NCBI RefSeq assembly: GCF_021533215.1
Contig: NZ_JAJNKA010000005.1
Span: 310,001 to 374,000, forward strand
Origin: Portibacter lacus
Lineage (GTDB): Bacteria > Bacteroidota > Bacteroidia > Chitinophagales > Saprospiraceae
DNA length: 64,000 nucleotides
Reading direction: 5' to 3'
This document shows, one piece after another, positions 46,043 through 57,000 of this stretch (its first letter is position 1; every line of letters begins with the position of its first letter). The translations under genes and the position numbers were made by a program. The notes under the pieces were generated by a model that had not been told where the DNA came from, searched no databases, and saw only the letters and a list, made by a program, of their open reading frames with translations.

Positions 46043-48175
46043 TTATAACATAGGTTTTAGGTCCTCCCAGATCACGTTCCAACTTCCATCTTGAGGGAAA
46101 CCAGGATTTGAAACTTTAGGTCCATCTTCCCATCCGGCAGCCATCATCGCAACGGCAGTTAACAAAGCACCATTTCCAGGAAGGTAAAGTCGTAATCGAT
46201 TATCTTGGTAATTATGACCATTGACCAAGTAGGTGTTTTTAGGCGTGTCAATGAAAAGCGCATTAATGGCCTGATCTTGCTTTCCTAACCGAGCACCACA
46301 CATGGCAAGCATAGGATAGTCCCATCCCCAAGTTGTCTTCCAGTTCCATTCGGACATCACTTCATCGAATGTTGCGGCCATAACATTGACATCCATTCTA
46401 TCTACTAATGGCATGACGCCGAGAGCTCCAGTTACAATGGGGTGATCTCTTCGGTTTTCTATATCGGTATAAGCTTCGTCTGCTCCATCGCAAGGAAGAT
46501 ATAAGCCATCTCTTACAGAGAACGGAGCGAGTCCTTGGATCACTTCTTCCCACTTCGGATTTGCTTCCTCGCCTCTTCTTCGCTTCCATTCTTGAGCAAC
46601 ACTTAATGCATATTCCCAGTAAACGGATTCAAAGATCGGATCATTGGTTTTGTCTGCATGGAATATTTCTTGTGCTGGAATAATGGGTTGGCAAAGATGA
46701 TAGTTACCATCAGCGGTATATTTCTGAGCAAATGAGGCCATGAAATCAGCAGTTTCAAAAACGATATCAGCATATTTATCTAAGGCAGAAGGGTCATTTC
46801 GATATGCTAATTCTGCAAGATATATTGGATGTGGTTGTTGCCAAATTAAGAATTCTCCTACACTAGAAGGACTACTTATGCCTTTATTAGCAGTCATCTT
46901 AGGCCATCTCACACCGTCAAAATTTTGGCGTTGAGCCCTATTTCTTGCTTCTGTCATGATATCATTATACCATGGAAGTGATTTTTCCATTAATTCCGTT
47001 CGGTTCCAGTATGCAAAGTGAACACCATGCCACCAATGCATTTCTAGATGGAATTTCCCATACCAGCTATTCATGGTCAGTCCCGTTTCTTGAGGTGGAT
47101 AGTTTCCAGAACAATTGACTTTGGTCAAGTATTGAGAAAGAATAACTCGACGTTCTAATTCTGGAGCTCGAGCATCGGTACACTTAGAGAAATCCATAAA
47201 ACCTCCATTGCTCCAGAAGGATGGCCAAGTGGTTTCGTTTTCCTCTTTTATGATTGCAAAATTCGAAGGTTCTTCAATAGGGTTGGTCTGAGAAAAACGG
47301 ATAGTACATGCTAACTGATTCGCATTAGGACCCGCTGAAATTTCATAGCGGTGTGCTGCTTTTTCGGTAATGGTGGCGTTTCCTTCCCAGGATCCATTGA
47401 CATAGTAAGAATCTTTGTCTAAGTCTCTTTTAATTTTAAAGCTGGAGTTCTTTGGTTTGGTTAAAACAGAACGATGCTTTTCTGGATGATCCCAGTCATA
47501 ACCCGGGCAGACATGACACTCTTTCCCAAATGGAAAGTCGAGTTTTACTTTAAGTTGTCCAGAGCGAAGTAAGTTTGATTCTACGCTAAAGGAAACTTCA
47601 TCGTTTTCTTGACCACTGTATGTAATGACCTCTACTTTCTCACCATTCACTTCGTAGGTAGATGTTAACTTTCCAGTCCATAAATCGAGCTCTTGTTTAG
47701 GGTTTTTAATAGCGTCAATGTTCAGTAAGTTTCCCTTGTTATCATAGAAATTAAACCCAATGATTCCCAAGTGAAGCCGGTGTGGATTCTGTCTAATCCA
47801 ATTCGTTACTTTTTGTTTTCGGCCTTCTTTATGTTGAATAGCAATGGGAATTTCAAGGTCGTTACAAGACTCATAAGTTTTCAATATTTCATCATAGCGA
47901 TATTCATCAGGGTTCGGGGTCGTATGCCATCCCCATTCAGACAATGTACCCAGTGAAACTCCATTTTCATAGAAGTCGTGGAAGCTTTGGAGACCTGTGA
48001 TATCAGCTGTAAACGCAAATTCACCATTTCCTACTGTCAAGGAACCTAAGGTGTCGACGGCCGTTAATTTCACATTGTTCCGTAGGACTACACGTTCTCG
48101 GTCTATTTTTGCATCAGGCAGATAAAGGCTAGAGGCGAATATGAATATAAGAAGGATGTATTTTAGTGTTTTCAT
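46043..48175 (-). CDS. Exported six-hairpin glycosidase-like protein, family unassigned
   Basis: The 710-residue protein has a signal peptide (ILLIFIFASSLYLPDA) and an N-terminal beta-sandwich (about 25-330). A helical C-terminal region follows, with KFHLEMHWWHGVHFAYWNRT (about 385), EFLIWQQPHPIYLAELAYR, and NWKTTWGWDYPMLAMCGARL. The two-domain layout and the HWWHG and WQQPHP lines recall GH65/GH95-like (alpha/alpha)6 enzymes, but I cannot place it in a family. Position between GH106 and GH105 suggests it acts on the same rhamnose- and uronate-containing glycan. A candidate catalytic acid is the Glu of LEMHWWHG; this is a guess from sequence alone. Confidence 0.7.
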   Translation of the reverse strand: MKTLKYILLIFIFASSLYLPDAKIDRERVVLRNNVKLTAVDTLGSLTVGNGEFAFTADITGLQSFHDFYENGVSLGTLSEWGWHTTPNPDEYRYDEILKTYESCNDLEIPIAIQHKEGRKQKVTNWIRQNPHRLHLGIIGFNFYDNKGNLLNIDAIKNPKQELDLWTGKLTSTYEVNGEKVEVITYSGQENDEVSFSVESNLLRSGQLKVKLDFPFGKECHVCPGYDWDHPEKHRSVLTKPKNSSFKIKRDLDKDSYYVNGSWEGNATITEKAAHRYEISAGPNANQLACTIRFSQTNPIEEPSNFAIIKEENETTWPSFWSNGGFMDFSKCTDARAPELERRVILSQYLTKVNCSGNYPPQETGLTMNSWYGKFHLEMHWWHGVHFAYWNRTELMEKSLPWYNDIMTEARNRAQRQNFDGVRWPKMTANKGISSPSSVGEFLIWQQPHPIYLAELAYRNDPSALDKYADIVFETADFMASFAQKYTADGNYHLCQPIIPAQEIFHADKTNDPIFESVYWEYALSVAQEWKRRRGEEANPKWEEVIQGLAPFSVRDGLYLPCDGADEAYTDIENRRDHPIVTGALGVMPLVDRMDVNVMAATFDEVMSEWNWKTTWGWDYPMLAMCGARLGKQDQAINALFIDTPKNTYLVNGHNYQDNRLRLYLPGNGALLTAVAMMAAGWEDGPKVSNPGFPQDGSWNVIWEDLKPML

Positions 48176-48211
48176 CTTTTAATAAGGTATTACATTTTCA
48201 TTAATTTCAAG

Positions 48212-51100
48212 TTATTTCGGGGTAGAGTGGTATAGTGATTTAATAGTCACCGGTCCTGCTAATCCTGATGGAAGAAAGTCCCATTTAGCGGCGCTAAAGA
48301 TCCTCATAGGCCCAAAGTTTTCACGGAGTCTCGGAGGAAAGTTGGTATTATAGAATCTTTTCCAGAAGACGTTATTTTGATCGAGGTGAATAATACGATT
48401 CGCCATTTTATTAGCAACTTCTATTTCTAGGGTGTTCTTTTTCTTCAGCAATGAAGATGGAATAATACAAGTATATTCTGGTCCAACAAGAGTACTAAAT
48501 AACTGTCCGTTGATGCGAATACTTGCGGTTTCTCCCACATCTCCTAGCTCTAAAACCCAAGCATCTGCTTTTGCTTTTGGCTTTTTAAATGTTGTTGTAT
48601 AGGTTGCGATACCAGAAAAATGGTCATAATCTATTCCTTCTGCTTCTGTCCAGTATATCGGATGATCTGTTTTTATTTGCTGTGGGAGTGTTGGTCCGCC
48701 TTCTTTAAAAGTAATGAGCCATGGTTTGTTAAATTCAATGGATTCGTTACCGGTAGCATAATAGTGCCATGCTGGAATTCCGTTTTTTTGATTGCTTAAT
48801 CTAAATATAATTCCTTCGCCTATTGCTATCTTAGTATAAACCTCTGTTCCATTCTTCGACTTTCGGATGCTGCCGAGACCGGCCTGTCCCGTCATCGGAT
48901 CCATGATTACAATTTCATTTGCTGGACCAGCAAGGTTTAACCAACCTTCGAAGTTTTCGGAGGAGTAATTCGTAACGAAATAATATGCCTCTTGATTAAT
49001 TTCTCTGCGAATGAACTGTAGACCATGATTCCTAATGTTTTCGGATCGAACTTGAAGATTATCCAGTGCTGAACTCACATCTGAGCTTATGGAAACTTTA
49101 GACCATGAAGACTTATCATTTGTTAGTCTGGCTAACTGTTCTTGCCTTTTCTCTAGATCGTAAATTCCAGGAAGGTCATGAGGAAAGTTGTTTTCGAAAA
49201 CGATATTTGCCCCTTTAGCGGCTAGCTTTTTTAATTTTTCCAGTGTTGCTAGTGGCATGAATTGCGTTTCTGGAATAACGATCGCTTGATAGTGATTACC
49301 TGAAGAATTGATGCTGCCACTAAAAGTTAAATTTAAAATTTGATCATCAGAAATGAAGTCTAATTCATAGCCGTCATCTATCAGCTGATTAGCCAGCTTA
49401 CCAAAGTTAGAATCATCTACATCAGAGCCATGTCCATCGAAATGGGCAAGCAGTTCAGAATGTGGCGCTCCATAAACATCAAATGCTGGGAAATATAGTA
49501 ATACATCATTATCTGGCTTTCCTGATTGTAGAACTGACTGGGTTCTTGAAATGTATTGATTCAGCGTTGCAGCATGTTTCCACATCGGATTTCTATCATT
49601 CATATGAATCGCCGCATAGAATAATCTGCCTGGCCAGACATCTTCATCTGGAGAATAAGCAGTACCATGATAGACAACATGGTTCACACCGTTAACCAGA
49701 TAATTGTCTATGTTTTGCTTGAGGTCAGAAAGTCCAGAAAGGAAGTGTTCGTTTAACCAGGTTGCAGCTTCCGAAGCAGCTAGCTTCTTGCCACTTACGT
49801 GGGCTGCTGAAGAAGCAAATTTTATTCTTAGCGGCTGTGTTCCTTCTGCTTCTGGAATATCGGAAGCTGCATATAAGTCAAGTATATTGCCTGGTGATCC
49901 ATGTGATTGATTCCTGACGGTTGCATTATTTTCATGTGCCCATTTAGCCCAATCTTTTGTAAAGGTTTCAAGAATGAGGTCGTTAAATGTTTGCCTATAG
50001 TCACTGATTACTCTATTTCTTGTTTCTTGATCTTGATATTCTTCATCGAGCAATGCAGGAAGGTAGTCGGTTAAATCATAGCCTCTATTTTCTTTAAAGT
50101 AGGAAAGTAATTTCGGTGTCCAGTTGGATTGTCCTTTTGCATCGTCAACTTCATAGCTGTCATTGAAAAAAGCACGGAGGCTACTGATTTCATTACCTTT
50201 AAAAGCTTTATCGAAAAAATCTAAATAATCATTAATTGCTTCGTGTGAGAAGTGGTCGATTACATTTCCTTCTCCACCTGGTGCTGCCCTCTCGACCATT
50301 TTTCCATGGTACCCTTGAAAGATTGCATACAATTTCCATGTTCCTGCTGGCGCCACCCAATCTAATTGCCCAGATTTATTAACACGCGATGTTAGATCTT
50401 GTATCTCTCCAGAATCATTATAAGCGATAAGTGAAATAAGAGGAAGTGACTCTTCGAAGCGAATTTGGTCAAAAGCCATCTTCTGAAGATTAGGATTAGT
50501 CTCTATAGGATCTATTATATCGTCAAGTGTAATATCTATTTTTTGATTAGTGACTTCTTCCTCTGTAACTTGAGTAATTCGCTTTCCTGTTTTTTCAGAG
50601 TATTCATAGTAATCTATGGCAGCATTACCCACTCTTCTGAAAATCGGTTCTTGGATTAATTCTACTTTCTCAATAAGTTTTTCGCCTTCCTTCACTGAAA
50701 ATACGCGGTGTGCGAGGTATTTAGGGCTATGTTCCTTTTCTACCCAAGGTCCTCCAAAAGGCCAACCCGTTCCTGTTGCAAGATCAACTTGTAGTCCAAG
50801 TCTTTCTGACTCTTCTAAAGAAAAGACGAATAAATCCATCCACTCCTGGGATAGAAAATCGACGAATTTTGCTTCTTCACCAATCACTCCGAAGATGGGT
50901 GTTAATTCGACACCTCCTAATCCTGCTTTCTGAAAACTTTCTAGTTCTTTAGTTATTCCCTCCTTGGTCACACTGTTTCCGTGCCACCACCAGCGACTCC
51001 AGGGTTTGGTTTCGGAACTTTCTTCAGGCCAAACGTTTTGCGCCGATAGTAAAAAAGGTGATATCGATAAGAATAACAGGAAAAGGATTGTTCGCTTCAT
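48212..51100 (-). CDS. Alpha-L-rhamnosidase, GH106
   Basis: The 962-residue exported protein (signal peptide ending near LSAQN) matches GH106, which removes terminal alpha-L-rhamnose from rhamnogalacturonan-type glycans. N-terminal features are KPWSRWWWHGNSVTKEGITK, GGVELTPIFG and VDLATGTGWPFGGPWV. The middle has the barrel segments FNDSYEVDDAKGQSNWT and AASDIPEAEGTQ with conserved acidic residues. The C-terminus carries beta-sandwich modules (LGDVGETASIRINGQLF). Length fits the family. It lies 36 bp upstream of the six-hairpin gene and 53 bp after the lyase gene in the same operon. Confidence 0.92.
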   Translation of the reverse strand: MKRTILFLLFLSISPFLLSAQNVWPEESSETKPWSRWWWHGNSVTKEGITKELESFQKAGLGGVELTPIFGVIGEEAKFVDFLSQEWMDLFVFSLEESERLGLQVDLATGTGWPFGGPWVEKEHSPKYLAHRVFSVKEGEKLIEKVELIQEPIFRRVGNAAIDYYEYSEKTGKRITQVTEEEVTNQKIDITLDDIIDPIETNPNLQKMAFDQIRFEESLPLISLIAYNDSGEIQDLTSRVNKSGQLDWVAPAGTWKLYAIFQGYHGKMVERAAPGGEGNVIDHFSHEAINDYLDFFDKAFKGNEISSLRAFFNDSYEVDDAKGQSNWTPKLLSYFKENRGYDLTDYLPALLDEEYQDQETRNRVISDYRQTFNDLILETFTKDWAKWAHENNATVRNQSHGSPGNILDLYAASDIPEAEGTQPLRIKFASSAAHVSGKKLAASEAATWLNEHFLSGLSDLKQNIDNYLVNGVNHVVYHGTAYSPDEDVWPGRLFYAAIHMNDRNPMWKHAATLNQYISRTQSVLQSGKPDNDVLLYFPAFDVYGAPHSELLAHFDGHGSDVDDSNFGKLANQLIDDGYELDFISDDQILNLTFSGSINSSGNHYQAIVIPETQFMPLATLEKLKKLAAKGANIVFENNFPHDLPGIYDLEKRQEQLARLTNDKSSWSKVSISSDVSSALDNLQVRSENIRNHGLQFIRREINQEAYYFVTNYSSENFEGWLNLAGPANEIVIMDPMTGQAGLGSIRKSKNGTEVYTKIAIGEGIIFRLSNQKNGIPAWHYYATGNESIEFNKPWLITFKEGGPTLPQQIKTDHPIYWTEAEGIDYDHFSGIATYTTTFKKPKAKADAWVLELGDVGETASIRINGQLFSTLVGPEYTCIIPSSLLKKKNTLEIEVANKMANRIIHLDQNNVFWKRFYNTNFPPRLRENFGPMRIFSAAKWDFLPSGLAGPVTIKSLYHSTPK

Positions 51101-51153
51101 AAAGTGGGTCTTTTAATTTGATAAATGATTCATTCTGAACAAATTAGTAAATA

Positions 51154-52374
51154 TTATTGGGCTGAGGGTTCTATTTCTACTGCGTATATTTGTACAGTTC
51201 CATCGAAATTAGCTCTGAAAATTATCGATTGGCCATCTGGAGAAAAGTGAACATTAGGTTCTAGTTTATATCCGTGATGTTTCATGTTGACTAATTTCTG
51301 TGATTCTAGAGTATCACCACTTGGTGTGAACAAGTAAATCCACATTCCATCTTTCGCTTTTGCGACTTGCCCAGAATCTCCACCATCACCGCAGAAAAGT
51401 TTCTGATCGGGTGAGATATTAAAGTGAATCGACCATTCATTTCTATCTAGTTCATACTTTTTCATGCGATTACTTTCTACGTCATATGCTGCTAGATAGA
51501 AGGTTTCACCACGGGGAATTTGCAAATCATAGTAAATGGTCTTTCCATCCCAACTCCAAAATTCATGTCCTGCTATTTCGCGATAAACAGTTCGTTCGTG
51601 TACTTTTTCAACATTGTTTGTTTTTAAATTGACATTCCATATCCGATCGACTTTGTGCCATGGTCCTTCGTGGCAGAACATCAGTACATCTGGATCAGTG
51701 GTGGAAAATTGGATATGACCCAACCATGTGTTTTCAGCATGAATTTCTTTCAATTCACCATTATCAACATTTACCGAAAATAAAGTGTGTGGTAACTTAG
51801 CGTCGAAAATTCTGTCAAAGAATTCTCCTTTCGATGGATGATTTTTTAAAATGGTATCCTTTTCAGGCGAAGCCCACGTTCCAGCTAGAAGTGTTTCATC
51901 AGCGTTCAATGTGGATATAGAAGCTTTGAAGTTGTCTGGAAAGACGAAAACTTTTTTGGTTTCTTTAGTATCGATATGTGTGGTAAAGATGGTGTCTTTA
52001 ATTTGATAGAAAACAACTCTTCTTTTGCGTCCAACGATCTCACCGCGCTTTTTACCTTCATGGGTTGTGAGTTGACGGGATTCATTTGTTTTCAGATTTA
52101 ATGAGAATAGTTGATTATTGCCTTCTACAGCACCGTAATAAATCATCAGATCATCCTTTCCATCTTTAGATTTAAGAAATGGATTGTTGTGAAAATAGAA
52201 ACTTCTATTGCCTTCTCCATTGGTGAGTCGTTTAATCTTGTGATGAGTAGACGCGTCGATCCATTCGGTTACGGAAGCGGTATTCACACCGGTTTCTATT
52301 ACTGGTGTTTGTCCATTACAAGCAAAGGTTATGGATGCAAATAGAAGAATTAAAGTGAGAAGTTTATTGATCAT
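51154..52374 (-). CDS. Oligogalacturonate lyase-like protein, PL22
   Basis: The 406-residue protein has a signal peptide (LLFASITFACNGQ, possibly a lipoprotein) and a seven-bladed propeller typical of PL22. It shows SFYFHNNPFL, GHIQFSTTDPDVLMFCHEGP with the likely catalytic and metal-site histidines, REIAGHEFWSWDGKTIYYD, and MKHHGYKLEPNVHFSPDG. PL22 enzymes split oligogalacturonides by beta-elimination, leaving unsaturated uronates of the kind GH105 removes. An exported member may act on a related uronate linkage. It is separated from susD by a 147-bp gap holding a long hairpin. Confidence 0.88.
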   Translation of the reverse strand: MINKLLTLILLFASITFACNGQTPVIETGVNTASVTEWIDASTHHKIKRLTNGEGNRSFYFHNNPFLKSKDGKDDLMIYYGAVEGNNQLFSLNLKTNESRQLTTHEGKKRGEIVGRKRRVVFYQIKDTIFTTHIDTKETKKVFVFPDNFKASISTLNADETLLAGTWASPEKDTILKNHPSKGEFFDRIFDAKLPHTLFSVNVDNGELKEIHAENTWLGHIQFSTTDPDVLMFCHEGPWHKVDRIWNVNLKTNNVEKVHERTVYREIAGHEFWSWDGKTIYYDLQIPRGETFYLAAYDVESNRMKKYELDRNEWSIHFNISPDQKLFCGDGGDSGQVAKAKDGMWIYLFTPSGDTLESQKLVNMKHHGYKLEPNVHFSPDGQSIIFRANFDGTVQIYAVEIEPSAQ

Positions 52375-52422
52375 CTTAAAAAGAATTTGGTGTTAATTTA
52401 TTAAGATTCTGATAGTGAAATA

Positions 52423-52501
52423 AAATCTCCCATTTATAGACAAATCTAGCGCACATCACGTGGAATTAGCGCTAGATTTGTCAGTAAATGAAAGGAGATT
52501 T
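52423..52501 (-). terminator. Long intercistronic hairpin between susD and the PL22 gene
   Basis: A perfect 14-bp inverted repeat GACAAATCTAGCGC/GCGCTAGATTTGTC (52439-52452 and 52469-52482) encloses a 16-nt loop. It is extended by CATTTA/TAAATG and AAATCTCC/GGAGATTT, giving 28 pairs with small bulges. On the transcribed minus strand the outer arm is followed by TATTTCA, a weak U-rich run. It lies after susD and before the enzyme genes, so it probably causes partial termination or protects the susCD message, raising SusC/SusD relative to the enzymes. Confidence 0.82.
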
Positions 52502-52521
52502 TTACACTTAAAATCTACGGA

Positions 52522-54036
52522 TTACTTATAACCTTGGTTTTGTGTGTATAAGCCTTTTTTCACATCAATTTGCTTTTGAGGTATTGGGTAAATGATGAAG
52601 TCTGCTTTAATTTCTTCCAGTTTTTCAGCACTATCTTCCGTGTTTTTGAAGTTTTGCATTACCTCTAGTACTTTTCCTGTTCGCACCAATGCATCCCATC
52701 TTAGGTTTTCACCAGCGAATTCCTTTCTTCTCTCAGCTAGTAAAACGTCTAAATTGATATCTGAAATTGGGTCTAGTCCAGCTCTAGCTCGAACATTGTT
52801 TACAATATCATCTACATCAGACTGAGAACCTGAAGCACCTTGTAAAATGCATTCTGCCTTCATCATTAAGACATCTGTATATCTGAGAATTGGATAATTT
52901 AATGACCAATCAAATCGGTCACCTCCAGCAAAGTCCTTATCCATAAATTTGTCATAAAATTTAGCATCAATTGTGTCACCCGAGTCTCCCACGTAGTTGA
53001 GTTGGAATGTAGGTTCCACTCTTAAGTCGGCATCATCGTATGAATTTAAAAGATCTTCTGAAATTCTTTTAGAACCGTCGCCAGGATTACCACCTGCAAA
53101 TGGTAAGTTGACTCTTGCCCAGCCTTCGTCATAATATTCTGTAGGGTAGTAACCACCAGCACCTACACCACCACTGATGAACTGAAGATCCCATACGATT
53201 TCAGAATTTCCTTCATTGTTATAGTCGAAAATAGATTCGAAATCGTCAACCATGGAAAATTGACCACTATTAATGATCTCATTAAGAAGTGTTAACGCTT
53301 TATCATATTCACCGGAAGCTACACAAGGTCCATTAGGATGAAGTTTAGGCCCAGACTTCGTGAGGTATACTTTAGCAAGAATACCTCTAGCAGCCATAGA
53401 AGTTGCTCTACCTTGATCTGCACCAGAAAATGATGCAGGTAGGTTAGCAATTGCAAATTCTAAATCTGAAATGATCAAGTTATAAACATCAGTTACAGGG
53501 GATCGTCCTATTTCCAGCGCTTCTGTAGGAGAAACGAACTTGTCGAATATAGGCACATCTCCGAACCACTTTACCAAATCAAAGTATAAGAATGCTCTAA
53601 TGAATCGAGCCTCTGCTTCATATTGTGCTTTCAAACCTGCCGGGCTGATAACACCACCATTTTCTACCAATTGGTCTAAGATCGTATTGCACCTCATAAT
53701 ACCGTTATAAGCTATATTCCAGATATTATTAATGGTACCTAAAGTTGCAAGTGTAGAAGAGAAATTGTTAATCGCATTCCAGTCTCTAACACCCGATTGT
53801 CCAGGTGAGTAGATATTATCTGAACGAGATTCGTCTAATATCACATAGTAGCTTGGGTAATCTTGGCTTCCTGTGACTCCTAATGATGCATATACACCAT
53901 TTATTCCCTGCGTAAAAGCATTCGTGTTTTCAAAGAAACCATTACTACCCACCTGAGATATCGGTGCTAGATTAAGCTCTTTTTCACAGGAAACTAAAAC
54001 AACAAAGGAAAATATAATTAATATAAATTTTTTCAT
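52522..54036 (-). CDS. susD: SusD/RagB family glycan-binding outer-membrane lipoprotein
   Basis: The 504-residue lipoprotein (IIFSFVVLVSCEKE, Cys17) is the surface lid partner of the SusC-type transporter. It shows the family pattern: the N-terminal NAFTQGINGVYASLGV, TPR-like helices with AEARFIRAFLYFDLVKWFGD (about 140-160), PVTDVYNLIISDLEFAIANL and GRATSMAARGILAKVYLTKS. The C-terminal part has NYPILRYTDVLMMKAEC and LLAERRKEFAGENLRWDALV. The glycan specificity cannot be read directly but follows from the rhamnose and uronate enzymes downstream. It begins 17 bp after susC ends. Confidence 0.97.
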   Translation of the reverse strand: MKKFILIIFSFVVLVSCEKELNLAPISQVGSNGFFENTNAFTQGINGVYASLGVTGSQDYPSYYVILDESRSDNIYSPGQSGVRDWNAINNFSSTLATLGTINNIWNIAYNGIMRCNTILDQLVENGGVISPAGLKAQYEAEARFIRAFLYFDLVKWFGDVPIFDKFVSPTEALEIGRSPVTDVYNLIISDLEFAIANLPASFSGADQGRATSMAARGILAKVYLTKSGPKLHPNGPCVASGEYDKALTLLNEIINSGQFSMVDDFESIFDYNNEGNSEIVWDLQFISGGVGAGGYYPTEYYDEGWARVNLPFAGGNPGDGSKRISEDLLNSYDDADLRVEPTFQLNYVGDSGDTIDAKFYDKFMDKDFAGGDRFDWSLNYPILRYTDVLMMKAECILQGASGSQSDVDDIVNNVRARAGLDPISDINLDVLLAERRKEFAGENLRWDALVRTGKVLEVMQNFKNTEDSAEKLEEIKADFIIYPIPQKQIDVKKGLYTQNQGYK

Positions 54037-54053
54037 TTTGATTCTGTTAAAAA

Positions 54054-57000
54054 TTAGAAAGTAAAATTGAGTCCTCCAACTAGTGATTTGGAAAGTGGAA
54101 AAGCTCCATAATCATCACCACTATTGTTTACAGCTTCTGGATTGAATCCACCTGCATACTTATCAGCGCCGAAGAAATTTTCTGCATTGACATAAATTCT
54201 AGCGGAAGAAATTCCTTTTATGTTGATGACATCACCTAAGTTGTATCCGAGTGTAATATTTCGTACTCTCCAATAATCGTTATCGTATAGCCAATCTGTG
54301 TTCTTGATTCTGCCGAAAGATGAATTAGCTTTTCCTCGTAGTCCAGCACCTGGATCTTCAGGTGAACGCCATCGATCTCTATGCAATCCTAAAGTATTTT
54401 CAACGGGACCCATTCCTGTTCTATCTAATCCTCTTCCGAAAGTAGAGTAAATTTTACCTCCCCACTGGCCTTGAAGTAGCACACCTAGATCAAAACCTGC
54501 AAATTTGAAAGTATTATTTATTCCCCAAGTGTAGTCAGGATTAGGATGTCCAGATAATATTCTGTCGTCTGGAGTTATCACACCATCACCATCTGCATCA
54601 AAGTACTTAGGATCTCCTTCCACTTGCTTTCCATATAAAGCAGCACCATTCTCAATGTCAGATGCCGATAATATCCCTTCTTGTTGAACTACATATAAGC
54701 TATACATTGGCTCGCCTACCATCAATATATTATGGTTGATGTCAAATGCACCTCCGAGAATAGGAGTGTTTTCTGGTCCTAATTGTAGAACCTCATTTGT
54801 GTTATGACTAAGATTCACGCTTGTAGACCAAGAGAATTTACCAGTTAAGTTTCTAGTTGTCAATTCCACTTCCCAGCCCTTGTTAAGCACTTCTCCGATA
54901 TTCGTTAATGCAGATGAAAACCCTACAGCTGTTGGGATTGGTATTTTCAATAATAGATCTGAATTCCTCTTTGTATAGTAATCAAAAGACGCATAAACTC
55001 TATTGTTAAACAATCCTAGATCAAATCCAACGTCAATTGTTTCCGACTTTTCCCAACCTAATCTAGAGTTAGCGAAATTACTAGGAACTTGACCTGACGC
55101 CAGTGAATTCCCGAAGGAGTAATTATCGAAACCAAGTATAGAAACATGAGAATAGTCACCGATTCCGTTATTTCCAGAAATTCCCCAACTACCTCTAATT
55201 TTCAAGCTGCTAATAGCGTCTACTTGTTTCAAAAAGGCTTCCTCAGAGATTCTCCATCCTGCAGAAATAGATGGGAATACACCCCATTTTGTATCTGGTC
55301 CGAAACGAGAAGATCCATCTCTTCTTAAAGAACCAGATAATAAGTACTTATCTGCAAAATTGTACTGTAATCTTCCAAAGAAAGAGATTAAAGTGTTCTG
55401 CGTTTCTGTTGTATTTGTACCACCAGGGTTAATGTTAGCGGCATTAAGTGTAGTGATGACATCTGAATTGAACCCTCCAGAAACACCTATTCTGAATGCG
55501 TCGAATTTAGAGGTGTTATAAGATGTTCCGATGATGGTATTTACATTATGAGCACCACCAAATGTTCTATCGAAAGACAATGTGTTTTCGCTTACGAATG
55601 TCTGTCTTTTATACCCAGAGAATCCTCCTCCAGATGTTCTATTTCTAGTCACCCATGCCGGAGTGTATGATTTTCTGGATTGATCCACGTTGTCTAAATT
55701 GAAGGAAGTTTTAAAGTTTAATCCTTCTGCCAATTCTAGCTTACCGAAAACAGTACCGATGGTTCTGAATATTTTCGAATCACCTATGGTATTCTCTACA
55801 ACACGTACCGGACTTGATCTAGAACTACCCCATGTATAGGGAGTGTTGTTTCCTACATTTACGTCAAGTCCTACAGACTCTTCAGAAACTGGAACCATTC
55901 CAGCAGCAATATGCATTTGCTGATCCTTTCCTTCTACACCAGGATTACTTGCAATCGAGTAGGAAGGTGCAATATTAATTCCTATAGTAAGCCTATCGCT
56001 TGCAGTAACTTCCATATTAGCTCTGGCAGAAAATTGCTTGTAACCAACACCGATAGCAATTCCTTCAGAGTCTAAGTAGTCACCTGATACAAAGTACTTT
56101 GCGTATTTGTTTCCACCTTGAGCGGAAAGACTATAATTCTGTAATGCACCTCTTCTGAAAAGCTCATCCTGCCAGTCTATGTATACCAGTCCTGGGTGTC
56201 CTGGTTGTGCCCATCGATCATCTTTAATGAAATTTCTATTAAATCCTCCCAAGATAGCCTCCCTTTCAGCTGACGACTGACTTGCTGTTCGTCCTTCAGC
56301 GGAATTAACCCAAGCGTAGTCTATCATTTCTGATGCTCTATCTACCCACTCTTCGGCAGACAACACATCTAGTTTTTTAGCGGTTTCATTAAAACCATAA
56401 CTAACATTAAGGTTGATTTTAGCTTTTCCGTCGCCACCTTTTTTTGTGGTAATTAGTACAACTCCATTAGATGCTCTTGATCCATAAATTGCGGCAGAAG
56501 CTGCATCCTTTAGAACCTGAATAGATTCTATGTCGTTCGGATTGATGTTGTCCAATGGGTTACCAGTTCCGAATCCACCACTGGAACTCTGTGAAGAAAC
56601 TTCTAATGGAAATCCGTCGATAACATAAAGAGGTTCGTTATTCGCACCTATCGATCCCGTTCCTCTAACTTGGATACTGAAACCAGCTCCAGGTAGTCCA
56701 CTGGTCTGTTTCACTCGAACTCCAGCTAGTTGGCCAACTAATGCTTGATCTATTCTATTAATGGGACGTTCATCAATTTTTTCAGCAGAATAACTGGCAA
56801 TTGCACCTGTAACATCTGCTCTTTTCTGTGTTCCGTAACCAATCACAATGACTTCATCTATGATCTGTCCCAGATCAAGAGAAGCGGAGACGTTCGAAAC
56901 ACCGTCAATTGAAATAATTTTATTCGCATATCCAGTATAGGATATTTCCAATGATTTAGAATCTTCGGGTACAGACAAGGTGAATGAACCGTCAATTTCT

